Shown: piece after piece, positions 1 to 7,430 of the stretch
Position numbering within the stretch: the stretch's first letter is position 1
Layout of the letters: each line of letters begins with the position of its first letter
Origin: JAYEHK01 sp034659475
Lineage (GTDB): Bacteria; Bacillota; Syntrophomonadia; Syntrophomonadales; Syntrophomonadaceae
Direction of reading: 5' to 3'
Length of the DNA stretch: 32,084 nucleotides
NCBI GenBank assembly: GCA_034659475.1
Contig: JAYEHK010000164.1
Location: forward strand, 1-32,084
Made by a program: the position numbers and the translations under genes
The notes under the pieces: generated by a model
Databases searched by the model: none
Seen by the model: only the letters and a program-made list of their open reading frames with translations
What the model was told of the DNA's origin: nothing

Positions 1-190
1 TGGCTCCCTTCATGCAGCGTTACCACCCAATTATCTAGATACGCAGAGTTCCAATATTGTTGGGGTCAGACACCGCTTGTCCCATTCTACACCCTATTCA
101 GTTTTCCAACTAACCAACTAACCAACTGTCCAACTAACCAACTAACCAACTGTCCAACTTTATGACGCATTATCTGTCTTCTGCGACGCT
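1..190. other. Intergenic stretch with repeat array, no gene
   Basis: No convincing gene is seen between the window edge and the stop of the exoribonuclease gene. The stretch holds the octamer array annotated separately at 106-161. Before the array, at about 61-75, is a TGGGGTCAGACACC-like string. Similar strings occur in many bacterial intergenic repeats, but a single copy proves nothing here. Confidence 0.5.
106..161. repeat. Tandem octamer array CCAACTNN (7 copies)
   Basis: Seven octamers run head to tail: CCAACTAA, CCAACTAA, CCAACTGT, then the same three again, then CCAACTTT. The array therefore also has a 24-base higher-order period. It ends about 30 bases past the stop codon of the minus-strand exoribonuclease gene. 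The reverse complement of the same octamer (TTAGTTGG) recurs at 9273-9304, so this is a dispersed repeat type in this genome. No function is known to me. Confidence 0.85.
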
Positions 191-1174
191 TTATTCGCTT
201 TCTTCGGCTTGATAGCGATACGTGAAGAATTGTTGGCCGAAGAAGGCGTCATAGTTGGTGAACAGGTCTTCATCCCCCTGGGTCTCTTCCATTTTGCTGA
301 AAAAGACGTGTAATTTGGCATCCATATGATCCATTTCATGCAAAACAAAGGCTTCTGGGAAGAGCGGGATGACAGGAGAACCGTATTCCAGACTGCCGTG
401 ATGGCTTAGAATCATATGTTTTAGCATCCACTCCAGCTTCTGCGGAAAATCCAAGCCCTGTTCCCGCACCTGATGAATCTGTTGTCCGACCCATTCGCTC
501 CCCATCACAATGTGTCCCATTAAACGACCTTCTACTGTATAACGTGGTGCTACTTTGATTTCATATTCCGCCACCTTGCCAGTGTCATGCAAAAGCGCTC
601 CGCATAAAAGCAAATCCCGATTCAAACCTGGAAAGCTCTCTGCTACTTTAAGGCACAGTCTGGCAACCGAGACGGTATGCTCAAGCAATCCTCCCACATA
701 ATTATGGTGGACTCTCTTGGCCGCCGTTGATTGGAAAAACTTTTCTCTAAAAGCAGGGGTAAAGAAGTTTTCCATCAGCAACTGAAGGTATGGATCTGTA
801 ATACTTTCCATCATTTCGTCAAAGCTTTTTATTAATTCCTCTATGGGAATGTCGGGTTGCCTCATGTATGGATAGGGAGGTTCATCCAGCACTTTTATTT
901 TTTTGGCAGTCACCTGAAGGCGGCCCCCAAAGTTCCCCATATCTCCCAACAGAGCAATCACCGCACCAACCTCAAGGGTTCCCGCTACCGGGCAATTTTC
1001 CCAGACAATTGCATCCAGTTCGCCGCTTGCATCCCCCAGTTTGAGGTTATCTATTTCTTTGCCATCTTTAGTCCGCCGATGCACTTTATCCAAAATAAGA
1101 TATTTCCCGTGAAACTGCTGCCCTTGTCCAACATTATTAGCTTCTTTGATAATTAATGGTCCCTTTTGCTCCAC
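191..1174 (-). CDS. yhaM: 3'-5' exoribonuclease, YhaM type (OB-fold plus HD domain)
   Basis: The protein is a 327-residue cytoplasmic enzyme of the YhaM family, which trims RNA and single-stranded DNA from the 3' end in Firmicutes. An N-terminal OB-fold nucleic-acid binding domain covers about residues 15-95. A metal-dependent HD phosphohydrolase domain follows, with HHNYVGGLLEHT at 156-167, the HD pair at 196-197 in LLHDTGK, LSHHG at 256-260 and HEMDHMDAK at 279-287. The length is close to that of B. subtilis YhaM (about 314). The start is GTG, preceded by AAAGGAGAG at about eight bases. It lies 57 bases downstream of the radical SAM gene on the same strand, so the two may be co-transcribed. 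The family call is firm; the precise cellular substrate is inferred. Confidence 0.9.
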   Translation of the reverse strand: MEQKGPLIIKEANNVGQGQQFHGKYLILDKVHRRTKDGKEIDNLKLGDASGELDAIVWENCPVAGTLEVGAVIALLGDMGNFGGRLQVTAKKIKVLDEPPYPYMRQPDIPIEELIKSFDEMMESITDPYLQLLMENFFTPAFREKFFQSTAAKRVHHNYVGGLLEHTVSVARLCLKVAESFPGLNRDLLLCGALLHDTGKVAEYEIKVAPRYTVEGRLMGHIVMGSEWVGQQIHQVREQGLDFPQKLEWMLKHMILSHHGSLEYGSPVIPLFPEAFVLHEMDHMDAKLHVFFSKMEETQGDEDLFTNYDAFFGQQFFTYRYQAEESE

Positions 1175-1231
1175 TTTATTTCTCTCCTTTTACCCAATTC
1201 TCTCTCAATACAACAGGTTTTCAAACCCAGT

Positions 1232-2485
1232 TTACCGTACTGGCCATGTGTACGATCCGATGTCTAATTCAGGCATCTCAGCTTGCAAGATGTTCAGAAA
1301 AGACACCATACCAAGACTTTCTCCGCCTTCTGGCAGACCTGCAAAAAGCAAATCAGGATCCATGTTCAGATTTCTCATCTGTATCATATCGATATGTAGT
1401 TTTTGTGTCCACTCAATGAGCGTCTCAAGTTGGTCTTCCCTGTCTGTGAACCCAGGAAAAACAAGCAGGTTAAGCGATACCCGCAGATTTTTCTCTTTGG
1501 CATACCGAATGGAATTTTCCACATCTGCAAGGTGGTAATTTTTCGGCCGATGATAGTAATTATAGCTCTCTTCAACAGGCGAGAACAAGGTTACCCGCAT
1601 TGCATCCATTCCGGCATCGCAAACCTGTTTGATTCCTGCAGTATATCCGGCATTGGTGTTCATGTTGATGGTTCCCTTGTCTGTAGATTGACGTATTTTT
1701 TCTATTGCCGGTGCTAAACGGTCGGCATTTAAAGAAGGTTCCCCTTCACAGCCCTGTCCAAAACTGATAATGCCATCTCTCGCGTGCTGGAGATGTTCGA
1801 TTCCCATTTCGCTAACTTCCTGCACCGTGGGCAGGAAATCAATGCGGTTTTGCGGTGAATCAACATCCAGATGGGACTCTGATATACATCCTATACAGTT
1901 CGCATTACAAGCGCTATAAGTGGGAATTCCTCCCTCCCATCGCTGATAAAATATATTCTGGGCTGTAAAGCAACCATATTCCAGTGAGCATCTCGCGATC
2001 TGTCTGAAAATCCGATTGTCAGGATACTTTTTAAGCATGACAGAGATTTTTTGCGGTAACCCCTCGGTATTATAGTAGGTAGGATGCCACTTGCGGTGTT
2101 CATCACTCTGAACAGCGGCAACATATATCTGATCATCTTTGAGGCCCACGGCCGCATACCCCATTAACGGCAGCGAACCGCACTCCGCAGGGGCAACGCT
2201 GGCAGGAAGGAGTGTCCTGGTGAATCCCTGGGGAAGTAATGCTGCCACTGCTTTCACGGTTCCTTTTCTATTCCGCGGATCCATATTGAAGTAGCTCACT
2301 GCTTCCTCAGCGTTTACCCCAACAGGAATGTGCCCGGGCATAGATACCAGCGAAGACCCTTTCGGAAGAGGAATCATTTCTTCCTCTTCCGAAACGACCC
2401 AATCCATCCCGCTGCGCCCAAGCATACGAATACCCAGATGCTCTAAAATCTCACCTTTTTCATTTGCATACAAGCTAAGATACAT
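1232..2485 (-). CDS. Radical SAM protein of unknown substrate
   Basis: This is a 417-residue radical SAM enzyme. The [4Fe-4S] cluster motif CxxxCxxC is at C193, C197 and C200 (SACNANCIGC). GQGCEGEP near residue 245 fits the glycine-rich SAM-binding strand. About 190 residues precede the cluster motif, which is unusually long and has no domain I recognise; it holds extra cysteines at C102, C166 and C172. The C-terminal part reads like a TIM barrel (strands such as INMNTNAG and MRVTLFSPVEE), and no SPASM-type cysteine cluster is obvious after it. The ATG start has a GAGGG site at about seven bases. The gene follows a terminator-like hairpin, so it probably starts a new transcript with the exoribonuclease gene. 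The reaction catalysed is not known to me. Confidence 0.85.
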   Translation of the reverse strand: MYLSLYANEKGEILEHLGIRMLGRSGMDWVVSEEEEMIPLPKGSSLVSMPGHIPVGVNAEEAVSYFNMDPRNRKGTVKAVAALLPQGFTRTLLPASVAPAECGSLPLMGYAAVGLKDDQIYVAAVQSDEHRKWHPTYYNTEGLPQKISVMLKKYPDNRIFRQIARCSLEYGCFTAQNIFYQRWEGGIPTYSACNANCIGCISESHLDVDSPQNRIDFLPTVQEVSEMGIEHLQHARDGIISFGQGCEGEPSLNADRLAPAIEKIRQSTDKGTINMNTNAGYTAGIKQVCDAGMDAMRVTLFSPVEESYNYYHRPKNYHLADVENSIRYAKEKNLRVSLNLLVFPGFTDREDQLETLIEWTQKLHIDMIQMRNLNMDPDLLFAGLPEGGESLGMVSFLNILQAEMPELDIGSYTWPVR

Positions 2486-2549
2486 CGTTTTCCCTCAATT
2501 CATTTATCGTATTTCTTTACTCTTATTAGACTATCTTAACTCATCCAGT

Positions 2550-2578
2550 AAAAAAAGCCCCTTAATGGGGCTTTTTTT
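2550..2578 (-). terminator. Rho-independent terminator after the LysM/M23 gene
   Basis: A hairpin AGCCCC-TTAAT-GGGGCT is flanked by runs of A and T on both sides, so it can act in either direction. On the minus strand the U-run follows the hairpin (the plus-strand A-run at 2550-2556). It sits between the stop of the M23 peptidase gene and the start of the radical SAM gene, where it would end the upstream transcript. Confidence 0.8.
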
Positions 2579-2683
2579 ATCGTAACTCAGTTTTCCAGTT
2601 GACAACTAAAACAGCTAAACTAGAGAGACTTGAGTTATCTTAATTGATCGAATTCAACTAAACCTATGTCGCCAAAACTTTTT

Positions 2684-3556
2684 TTAATGCCTCAAATAGC
2701 TTAACGGATCATGGGTTTGGTTCCCTGTTTTTACTTCAAAATGCAGATGAGGGCCAGTGGTTCGTCCACTGACGCCAATCGTTGCGACAATCTGTCCACA
2801 GCTTACCTGCTGATTTTCTCTCACCATAATTTTTTGTGCATGGGCATAAACCGTTTGTTTCCCATCCGGATGTTTAAGTACAACCATTCGGCCATAGATA
2901 TCTTTGTATCCCGCAAACATTACCTGGCCCGCAGCTGCTGCACGAATAGGTGTTCCAATATCGGCAGCAATATCTACCCCATGATGAAAACCAGATTGTC
3001 TCCATCCATATCCTGAGGTAATTCTACCAACCACCGGCCATGACAATACGTCACCTGTTGAAGTACCCCTAGAGGGTTGCTTGATTGAAACTGCTGCCAA
3101 AACAGCCCCTTTGTCAGGGATAACTAACTGATCTCCTATCTGCAATCGGTTAGGTCGAACATTTGGATTGGCCCCAATCATTGTTTGGACACTAATTTGA
3201 TAGTGGTTTGCAATATCCCACATTGTTTCGCCCCTTTTAACAATGTGTTTGGTGTTCGTGTTTGTCCTGGACGGAATTTTGAGGATATCCCCCACCGTCA
3301 AAACACTATTCCTGTCCAGCCTGTTCATCTGCATAAGAGTCTGTAATTTCACCTTATACTTGTTGGAAATATCCCAGAGGGTATCTCCTCTTCTAATTCG
3401 ATAGCTTTCCACCTGTTCTGCATTATCTGTTTGACTGATCACCATTGAACACGGAACAAAATCCCCCTCGTTCAGCGCTGCAAGCGATGGGTTGGCGCAT
3501 TCAGTCAGCAATAGCAGGCCAATGGTAACTGAACCTAACCACCTGCTTTTGTTCAA
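2684..3556 (-). CDS. Secreted M23 peptidoglycan endopeptidase with two LysM domains
   Basis: The protein is a 290-residue exported cell-wall hydrolase. A signal peptide covers about residues 1-27 (hydrophobic run VTIGLLLL, possible cleavage after SLA). LysM domains lie at about 52-95 and 104-147, each with a GDTLWDI or GETMWDI core, for binding glycan. A C-terminal M23 (LytM-type) domain follows at about 187-285, with zinc ligands in HHGVD (H191, D195) and HLH (H270, H272) and a likely active-site H239 in YAHA. I chose the TTG at 3554-3556 because GAGGTG lies six bases before it. An in-frame TTG nine codons upstream (to 3583) has no visible site. The gene is about 95 bases downstream of rho. 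The protein probably cuts peptide cross-links during growth or sporulation; which of these is not visible. Confidence 0.9.
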   Translation of the reverse strand: MNKSRWLGSVTIGLLLLTECANPSLAALNEGDFVPCSMVISQTDNAEQVESYRIRRGDTLWDISNKYKVKLQTLMQMNRLDRNSVLTVGDILKIPSRTNTNTKHIVKRGETMWDIANHYQISVQTMIGANPNVRPNRLQIGDQLVIPDKGAVLAAVSIKQPSRGTSTGDVLSWPVVGRITSGYGWRQSGFHHGVDIAADIGTPIRAAAAGQVMFAGYKDIYGRMVVLKHPDGKQTVYAHAQKIMVRENQQVSCGQIVATIGVSGRTTGPHLHFEVKTGNQTHDPLSYLRH

Positions 3557-3651
3557 TTTGTTCACCTCAATTCTGCCCTGCAATAAACACAGAGCTACTG
3601 CTCCATATCTTTGACAGAACCAAGGGAGTTTATACCTTATTTATTGGGTGA

Positions 3652-4935
3652 TTAATGGGAATTATTGCTTCTACGGTAATCTCTTTTGCCAAAGACGATG
3701 GGAGCAGCTCTAAGAAGATCTTCGTTTGACTTCGTTTTCTTCATGGTATCTATCATCATTTGCATGGTTTCTACCGTATTTTGTTCACTGAACGTATTCC
3801 GAAGACTCCACATGAGTTTCATTTCTTCTTCTTTGAATAACAGTTCTTCTTTTCTGGTTCCTGAACGCTTTAGATCAATGGCCGGGAAGATTCGTCTTTC
3901 AGATAGTTTACGATCCAGAACCAGTTCCATATTACCTGTTCCTTTGAACTCCTCAAAAATTACATCATCCATTCGAGAACCTGTTTCGACCAGGGCAGTC
4001 GCTATAATAGTGAGACTTCCACCTTCTTCAATATTACGGGCAGCCCCAAAAAAACGTTTAGTTTTATGCAAAGAAGCCGGATCAATCCCCCCGGAAAGAG
4101 TACGACCAGAAGTGGGAATGATAAGATTGTGCGCTCGAGCCAGACGGGTAATACTATCCATCAAGATCACTACATCTTTTTTATGTTCTACAAGACGTTT
4201 TGCTCTCTCTAAGACCATGTCAGTTACCTTAACATGATTTTCCGGTGGTTCATCAAACGTAGAAGCAACCACTTCAGCATCAGTTGAACGCTGCATGTCT
4301 GTGACCTCTTCCGGGCGTTCATCCACCAGCAGAATAAAGAGTTCGACCTCGGGATGATTTATTGTAATTCCTTTGGCCATTTTTTGCAAAAGCATCGTCT
4401 TCCCAGCCTTTGGTGGGGCTACAATCAAGCCTCTTTGTCCTTTTCCAATCGGCGCAACCAGATCAATGATACGGGTAGAGTACTCCTGGGAATCTGTTGA
4501 CAGCACAAGCCGTTCTGTAGGGTACAAAGGGGTTAACGCATCGAAATGAATTCGTTTAACTGATTCCTCAGGAGGAAACCCATTGACCCCTTCCACCTTC
4601 AATAGCGCAAAAAATCGTTCATTATCTTTCGGAGACCGCACCTGTCCAGATACTCTGTCTCCCGTACGCAGATCAAACTTTCTAATCTGGGAGGGAGATA
4701 CGTAAATGTCCTCATGGCTGGGTACGTATGCAAAGGGTCTTAAGAAACCATAACCATCAGACATTATATCTAGCACTCCTGAAGCCTGAAGCAGTTCATT
4801 GGAACGGGTTACCGCTTTGGTAATTTCAAAAACGAGTTCTTTCTTGCGCAATTTTGAGTATCCGGCCAGGTTAACATCCCTGGCGATTTGATAGAGTTCT
4901 AGCATGGTTTTGTTTTCAAGTTCGTTGATATTCAA
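3652..4935 (-). CDS. rho: Transcription termination factor Rho
   Basis: This is a 427-residue hexameric RNA-dependent ATPase that terminates transcription. The N-terminal helical domain (about 1-45) is followed by an OB-fold RNA-binding cold-shock-like domain (about 52-118; DGYGFLRP, DIYVSPSQIRKF). The RecA-type motor follows, with P-loop APPKAGKT at 173-180, Walker B VVILMDS at 255-261, Q-loop around SGRTLSGGIDP (276-286) and R-loop KGTGN (331-335). The length matches B. subtilis Rho (427), without the long inserts seen in Actinobacteria. The start is TTG with a very strong GGGAGGAGGA site. Gene order with glpX upstream matches B. subtilis, where rpmE follows rho; here an M23 peptidase gene follows instead. 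Confidence 0.97.
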   Translation of the reverse strand: MNINELENKTMLELYQIARDVNLAGYSKLRKKELVFEITKAVTRSNELLQASGVLDIMSDGYGFLRPFAYVPSHEDIYVSPSQIRKFDLRTGDRVSGQVRSPKDNERFFALLKVEGVNGFPPEESVKRIHFDALTPLYPTERLVLSTDSQEYSTRIIDLVAPIGKGQRGLIVAPPKAGKTMLLQKMAKGITINHPEVELFILLVDERPEEVTDMQRSTDAEVVASTFDEPPENHVKVTDMVLERAKRLVEHKKDVVILMDSITRLARAHNLIIPTSGRTLSGGIDPASLHKTKRFFGAARNIEEGGSLTIIATALVETGSRMDDVIFEEFKGTGNMELVLDRKLSERRIFPAIDLKRSGTRKEELLFKEEEMKLMWSLRNTFSEQNTVETMQMMIDTMKKTKSNEDLLRAAPIVFGKRDYRRSNNSH

Positions 4936-5035
4936 TTTGTTCCTCCTCCCGATAGGTGTTTTATTGTTCTTTTATTGGGTTTTTTATCCATACTTTTTCC
5001 CGCCAGAATCTGTTGTCCTGGTGACAGGTAAAAGT

Positions 5036-5064
5036 ATCGTATTTCATTACATCTATAGATTCAA
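5036..5064 (-). promoter_or_regulatory. Candidate SigA promoter for rho
   Basis: On the minus strand, TTGAAT is followed after 17 bases by TACGAT. Each hexamer matches the vegetative consensus at four of six positions and the spacing is ideal. Transcription would start about 95 bases upstream of the rho start codon. The match is modest. Confidence 0.35.
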
Positions 5065-5121
5065 TTTCAATAAAATGATTTTGTGAAAAGATCTGTGATG
5101 GTAGGATGCAAAGAAAGTATG

Positions 5122-5148
5122 CAACTGCAGGAATAGTACCTGCAGTTG
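5122..5148. other. Perfect 10-bp stem-loop downstream of glpX
   Basis: CAACTGCAGG and CCTGCAGTTG form a perfect 10-base-pair stem around a seven-base loop. No long U-run follows on either strand, so it is not a classic intrinsic terminator. It could be an RNA-stabilising or Rho-linked 3' structure of the glpX transcript, or an operator. Confidence 0.6.
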
Positions 5149-5215
5149 TATACGAATCTTCCTATGCAGCTAATTATTCAGATATGGGATACTTGCCCAT
5201 GAAAGGGTGATTATC

Positions 5216-5237
5216 GTCTTCCTTCTTACTGGAAGAC
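5216..5237. other. Stem-loop just after the glpX stop
   Basis: GTCTTCC and GGAAGAC form a seven-base-pair stem with an eight-base loop, starting 25 bases after the glpX stop codon. No U-run follows. It is probably a 3' end structure of the glpX message, but this is only inferred from its place. Confidence 0.45.
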
Positions 5238-5261
5238 ACTACATTCTATACGTTTATTCCC

Positions 5262-6245
5262 TTAAAATTTTATACGTGGGTCTTTAAATAATGGCTTTTT
5301 GTCCATCCTGTGATTGGCTTCGATAATTCGCACAGTACCAGATGTGCTTCTCATGACAACGGTCTGAGTAATCACATGTCCACCCAGGAAACGAACGCCC
5401 TTTAACAGAAATGAACCCGTGATGCCCGAAGCTACAAAGATTACATCATCTGATTTCACCAGGTCATCAAGTGTCAGCAACGCGCCTACATCTTTGATTC
5501 CCATTTCATGACAACGGCGCGTTTCATCTTCTGCTTCCTCACCTTCCGGATACAGACGTGCTTGAAAATCACCATCCAAACATTTTAATGCAGCGGCAGT
5601 TATAACACCCTCTGGTGCACCCCCGATGCCCAACAGAATATCCACCCCTGAATTCGGATAGGCAGCAGCAACGGCAGGAGAAACATCCCCATCTGTAATT
5701 AAGCGAATACGTGCTCCCAGGCTGCGAACATCTTCAATAATCTGTTGATGTCTGGGACGATCTAAAATGACTGCCGTAACCTCACTAATCGACTTATTCA
5801 TCGCTTTAGCAATCTGCCGAATGTTTTCTTTAACAGGCGCATCAAGAAAAACCCGCCCTTTACATTCTGGTCCTACTGCGATCTTATCCATGTACATATC
5901 AGGGGCATGCAATAAACAGCCTCTGGGCGCAGATGCAAGTACCGCGATAGCGCCTGGCATCCCTTTGCTGACAAGATTGGTTCCCTCCAAAGGATCAACA
6001 GCAATATCCACCTTTGGTCCTCCCTGACCGACCTGTTCCCCAATATACAACATAGGGGCTTCATCCATTTCCCCTTCACCAATAACAACGGTTCCATCGA
6101 TAGACACAGTATCAAACATTACACGCATTGCGGTTACGGCTGCGTCATCAGCTGCTTCTTTATCTCCTCTTCCAACCCAGCGTGCTGCATTTAATGCCGC
6201 CGCTTCTGTAACTCTTGCAAACTCAAGAGCAAGCTCTCTCTCCAC
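5262..6245 (-). CDS. glpX: Fructose-1,6-bisphosphatase, class II (GlpX)
   Basis: The enzyme hydrolyses fructose 1,6-bisphosphate to fructose 6-phosphate in gluconeogenesis, in the cytoplasm. The protein of 327 residues carries the GlpX metal and phosphate signatures GEGEMDE (56-62) and DPLEGT (84-89), plus LLHAPDMYMDKIAVGP and a glycine-rich GIGGAPEGV. I place the start at the GTG at 6243-6245: GGAGGG lies six bases before it, and the resulting N-terminus (MERELALEFARVTEAAA) begins like known GlpX proteins. An in-frame GTG five codons upstream (6260) overlaps this binding site. Its neighbours encode transaldolase and class II aldolase, which act on the same sugar phosphates. Confidence 0.95.
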   Translation of the reverse strand: MERELALEFARVTEAAALNAARWVGRGDKEAADDAAVTAMRVMFDTVSIDGTVVIGEGEMDEAPMLYIGEQVGQGGPKVDIAVDPLEGTNLVSKGMPGAIAVLASAPRGCLLHAPDMYMDKIAVGPECKGRVFLDAPVKENIRQIAKAMNKSISEVTAVILDRPRHQQIIEDVRSLGARIRLITDGDVSPAVAAAYPNSGVDILLGIGGAPEGVITAAALKCLDGDFQARLYPEGEEAEDETRRCHEMGIKDVGALLTLDDLVKSDDVIFVASGITGSFLLKGVRFLGGHVITQTVVMRSTSGTVRIIEANHRMDKKPLFKDPRIKF

Positions 6246-6333
6246 AGTTAAACCCTCCACTTCTAACCCTGTGATTTATAAATCAATTCTATTGTTATTT
6301 TGATTAAATTAATTAGAAAATAGAAACCGAAAA

Positions 6334-6403
6334 CGCTGATGTTCGCTGATTACCGCTGATTTACGCTGTTCTTTTTTTAATATTTTAAACAGCGTTAATC
6401 AGC
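6334..6403. repeat. 10-base-period CGCTGAT tandem repeat ending in a long hairpin
   Basis: CGCTGATGTT, CGCTGATTAC, CGCTGATTTA and CGCTGTT start at 6334, 6344, 6354 and 6364, an exact 10-base period. The last two units (6355-6370) pair with an inverted copy at 6388-6403 (AACAGCGTTAATCAGC), with one mismatch in 16, across a T/A-rich 17-base loop. The whole looks like a small palindromic intergenic repeat element. Confidence 0.75.
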
Positions 6404-6420
6404 AACCTTAATTACGACTG

Positions 6421-6453
6421 CAGGGAGTATCAGTGGTCCCCATAGGGGGCGAT
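6421..6453. repeat. Degenerate GAGTAT/CCC-GGG hairpin repeat, copy A
   Basis: The segment begins AGGGAGTATCAGTGG and continues with CCCCATAGGGG, a small hairpin. The same plan, a GAGTAT core followed about 8-10 bases later by a short hairpin, occurs several times at 8445-8675. The element sits between the transaldolase gene and glpX. Confidence 0.5.
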
Positions 6454-6629
6454 AATCAACGGCAATCTGCGTTAAAATCGTTCCCTTCCCCGGTTACACG
6501 CTAATTTTTATCGGTGGCTGCGTGTGCTCATTGAGTATGTCCTGCGAACATGGGTGGTTAATTAGAATTTACCCATTTAACAACCAGGACAATCATTGGT
6601 TATCACCGCTTGATGATTTATAATTTTCT

Positions 6630-7271
6630 TTAAAATGCCTTATTCCAATCGTCTAAAAACTTTTGAATCCCTGCATCTGTAAGCGGATGTTGAATCATCT
6701 GCTTGATTATTTTATAGGGAATGGTAGCAATATGCGAACCTAACTTCGCAGCATCCACCACATGCATCGGATGCCTGATACTAGCTGCAATCACCTCTGT
6801 TTCCAGCATGTATTGATCCAAAATACTTACGATATCGTTAAGCAACACCAGTCCGTCGTTTCCATTATCATCGACCCGTCCAAGAAAAGGAGATACGAAA
6901 GAAGCGCCGGCTCTTGCTGCCAGCAATGCTTGATTGGCAGAGAATATAAGCGTGGCATTCGTTCGAATGCCCTCGTCTTTAAGGTGCTTGATGGAGATAA
7001 GCCCCTCTTCACAGATTGGTATTTTGATGACCACATTGGGATGAATGGCAGCCAGTTCTCTGGCTTCAGTAAGCATAGAATTATGATCCAGTCCCAACAC
7101 TTCAGCACTGATCGGTCCATCTACAATATCACAGATTTCTTTAATGACTTCTCTATAGTTGCGTTTTTCTTTAGCTACCAAGGTGGGGTTCGTGGTTACC
7201 CCATCGAGAATACCCATTTGATTTATCTCTTTGATCTCTTCTATATTAGCAGAGTCAATAAAAATACGCAA
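6630..7271 (-). CDS. tal: Transaldolase, small FSA/TalC-like type
   Basis: This 213-residue TIM-barrel class I aldolase transfers a dihydroxyacetone unit between sugar phosphates in the non-oxidative pentose phosphate route. The Schiff-base lysine is K83 in NVVIKIPI. Other family marks are FIDSANIEEI at the N-terminus, DGVTTNPTLVAK at about 23-34, TNATLIFSANQALLAA, SPFLGRVDD, and the C-terminal HPLTDAGIQKFLDDW. The length fits the short subfamily that includes B. subtilis YwjH and fructose-6-phosphate aldolase; sequence alone does not fully separate the two activities. The start is TTG with AAGGAGGGAG at good spacing. It lies between fba and glpX, as in B. subtilis but without an intervening murAB. 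Confidence 0.93.
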   Translation of the reverse strand: MRIFIDSANIEEIKEINQMGILDGVTTNPTLVAKEKRNYREVIKEICDIVDGPISAEVLGLDHNSMLTEARELAAIHPNVVIKIPICEEGLISIKHLKDEGIRTNATLIFSANQALLAARAGASFVSPFLGRVDDNGNDGLVLLNDIVSILDQYMLETEVIAASIRHPMHVVDAAKLGSHIATIPYKIIKQMIQHPLTDAGIQKFLDDWNKAF

Positions 7272-7430
7272 AAGGCTCCCTCCTTTAATCCTGTCATTTT
7301 AATTCTTTTGCTGCACACAACATCAATGTCCACTATAACAAATTTTGGGCGCCTGGAACTCCAGAAGAAAACTCGGACTGCTTTTTTAGCATCAGCCTAC
7401 AAGACCCTGTTCATGTGTGGCATTTAATGA

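Larger units (their letters stand above)
4936..5261. other. rho-glpX intergenic region with several hairpins
   Basis: This 326-base gap holds no gene I can support. It contains a candidate rho promoter (5036-5064) and two clear inverted repeats (5122-5148 and 5216-5237). There is also an ATACTTTT/AAAAGTAT pair at 4990-4997 and 5030-5037, which would fold inside the rho leader. Rho genes are often controlled through their leaders in other bacteria, so these structures could matter, but no known leader motif is recognised. Confidence 0.45.
6246..6629. other. Repeat-rich intergenic region between transaldolase gene and glpX
   Basis: This 384-base gap shows no gene. It holds the ribosome binding site of glpX, the 10-base-period CGCTGAT hairpin element at 6334-6403, and one copy of the degenerate GAGTAT/hairpin repeat at 6421-6453. 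Two more inverted repeats follow: ACACGC/GCGTGT at 6496-6525 and ATGGGT/ACCCAT at 6550-6576. If transaldolase and glpX form one transcript, all of these would be in its spacer RNA. Confidence 0.5.

Noticed and set aside
61..75. TGGGGTCAGACACC-like string as a mobile-element end
   Set aside because: Only one copy is present, with no transposase or matching inverted end in the window.
106..161. Possible CRISPR array from the regular repeats
   Set aside because: The units are contiguous octamers without spacers and no cas gene is present.
3480..3556. Lipobox in the M23 peptidase signal peptide
   Set aside because: The sequence before the cysteine is LTEC; a glutamate just before the cysteine does not fit a lipoprotein signal, and an ordinary cleavage site follows.
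3686..4237. 183-codon plus-strand open frame
   Set aside because: It lies opposite the well-conserved rho gene, has no ribosome binding site and its translation shows no domain; it is a shadow frame.
6762..7427. 221-codon plus-strand open frame
   Set aside because: It is opposite the transaldolase gene and runs into its upstream region; composition is unlike a protein and no binding site is seen.
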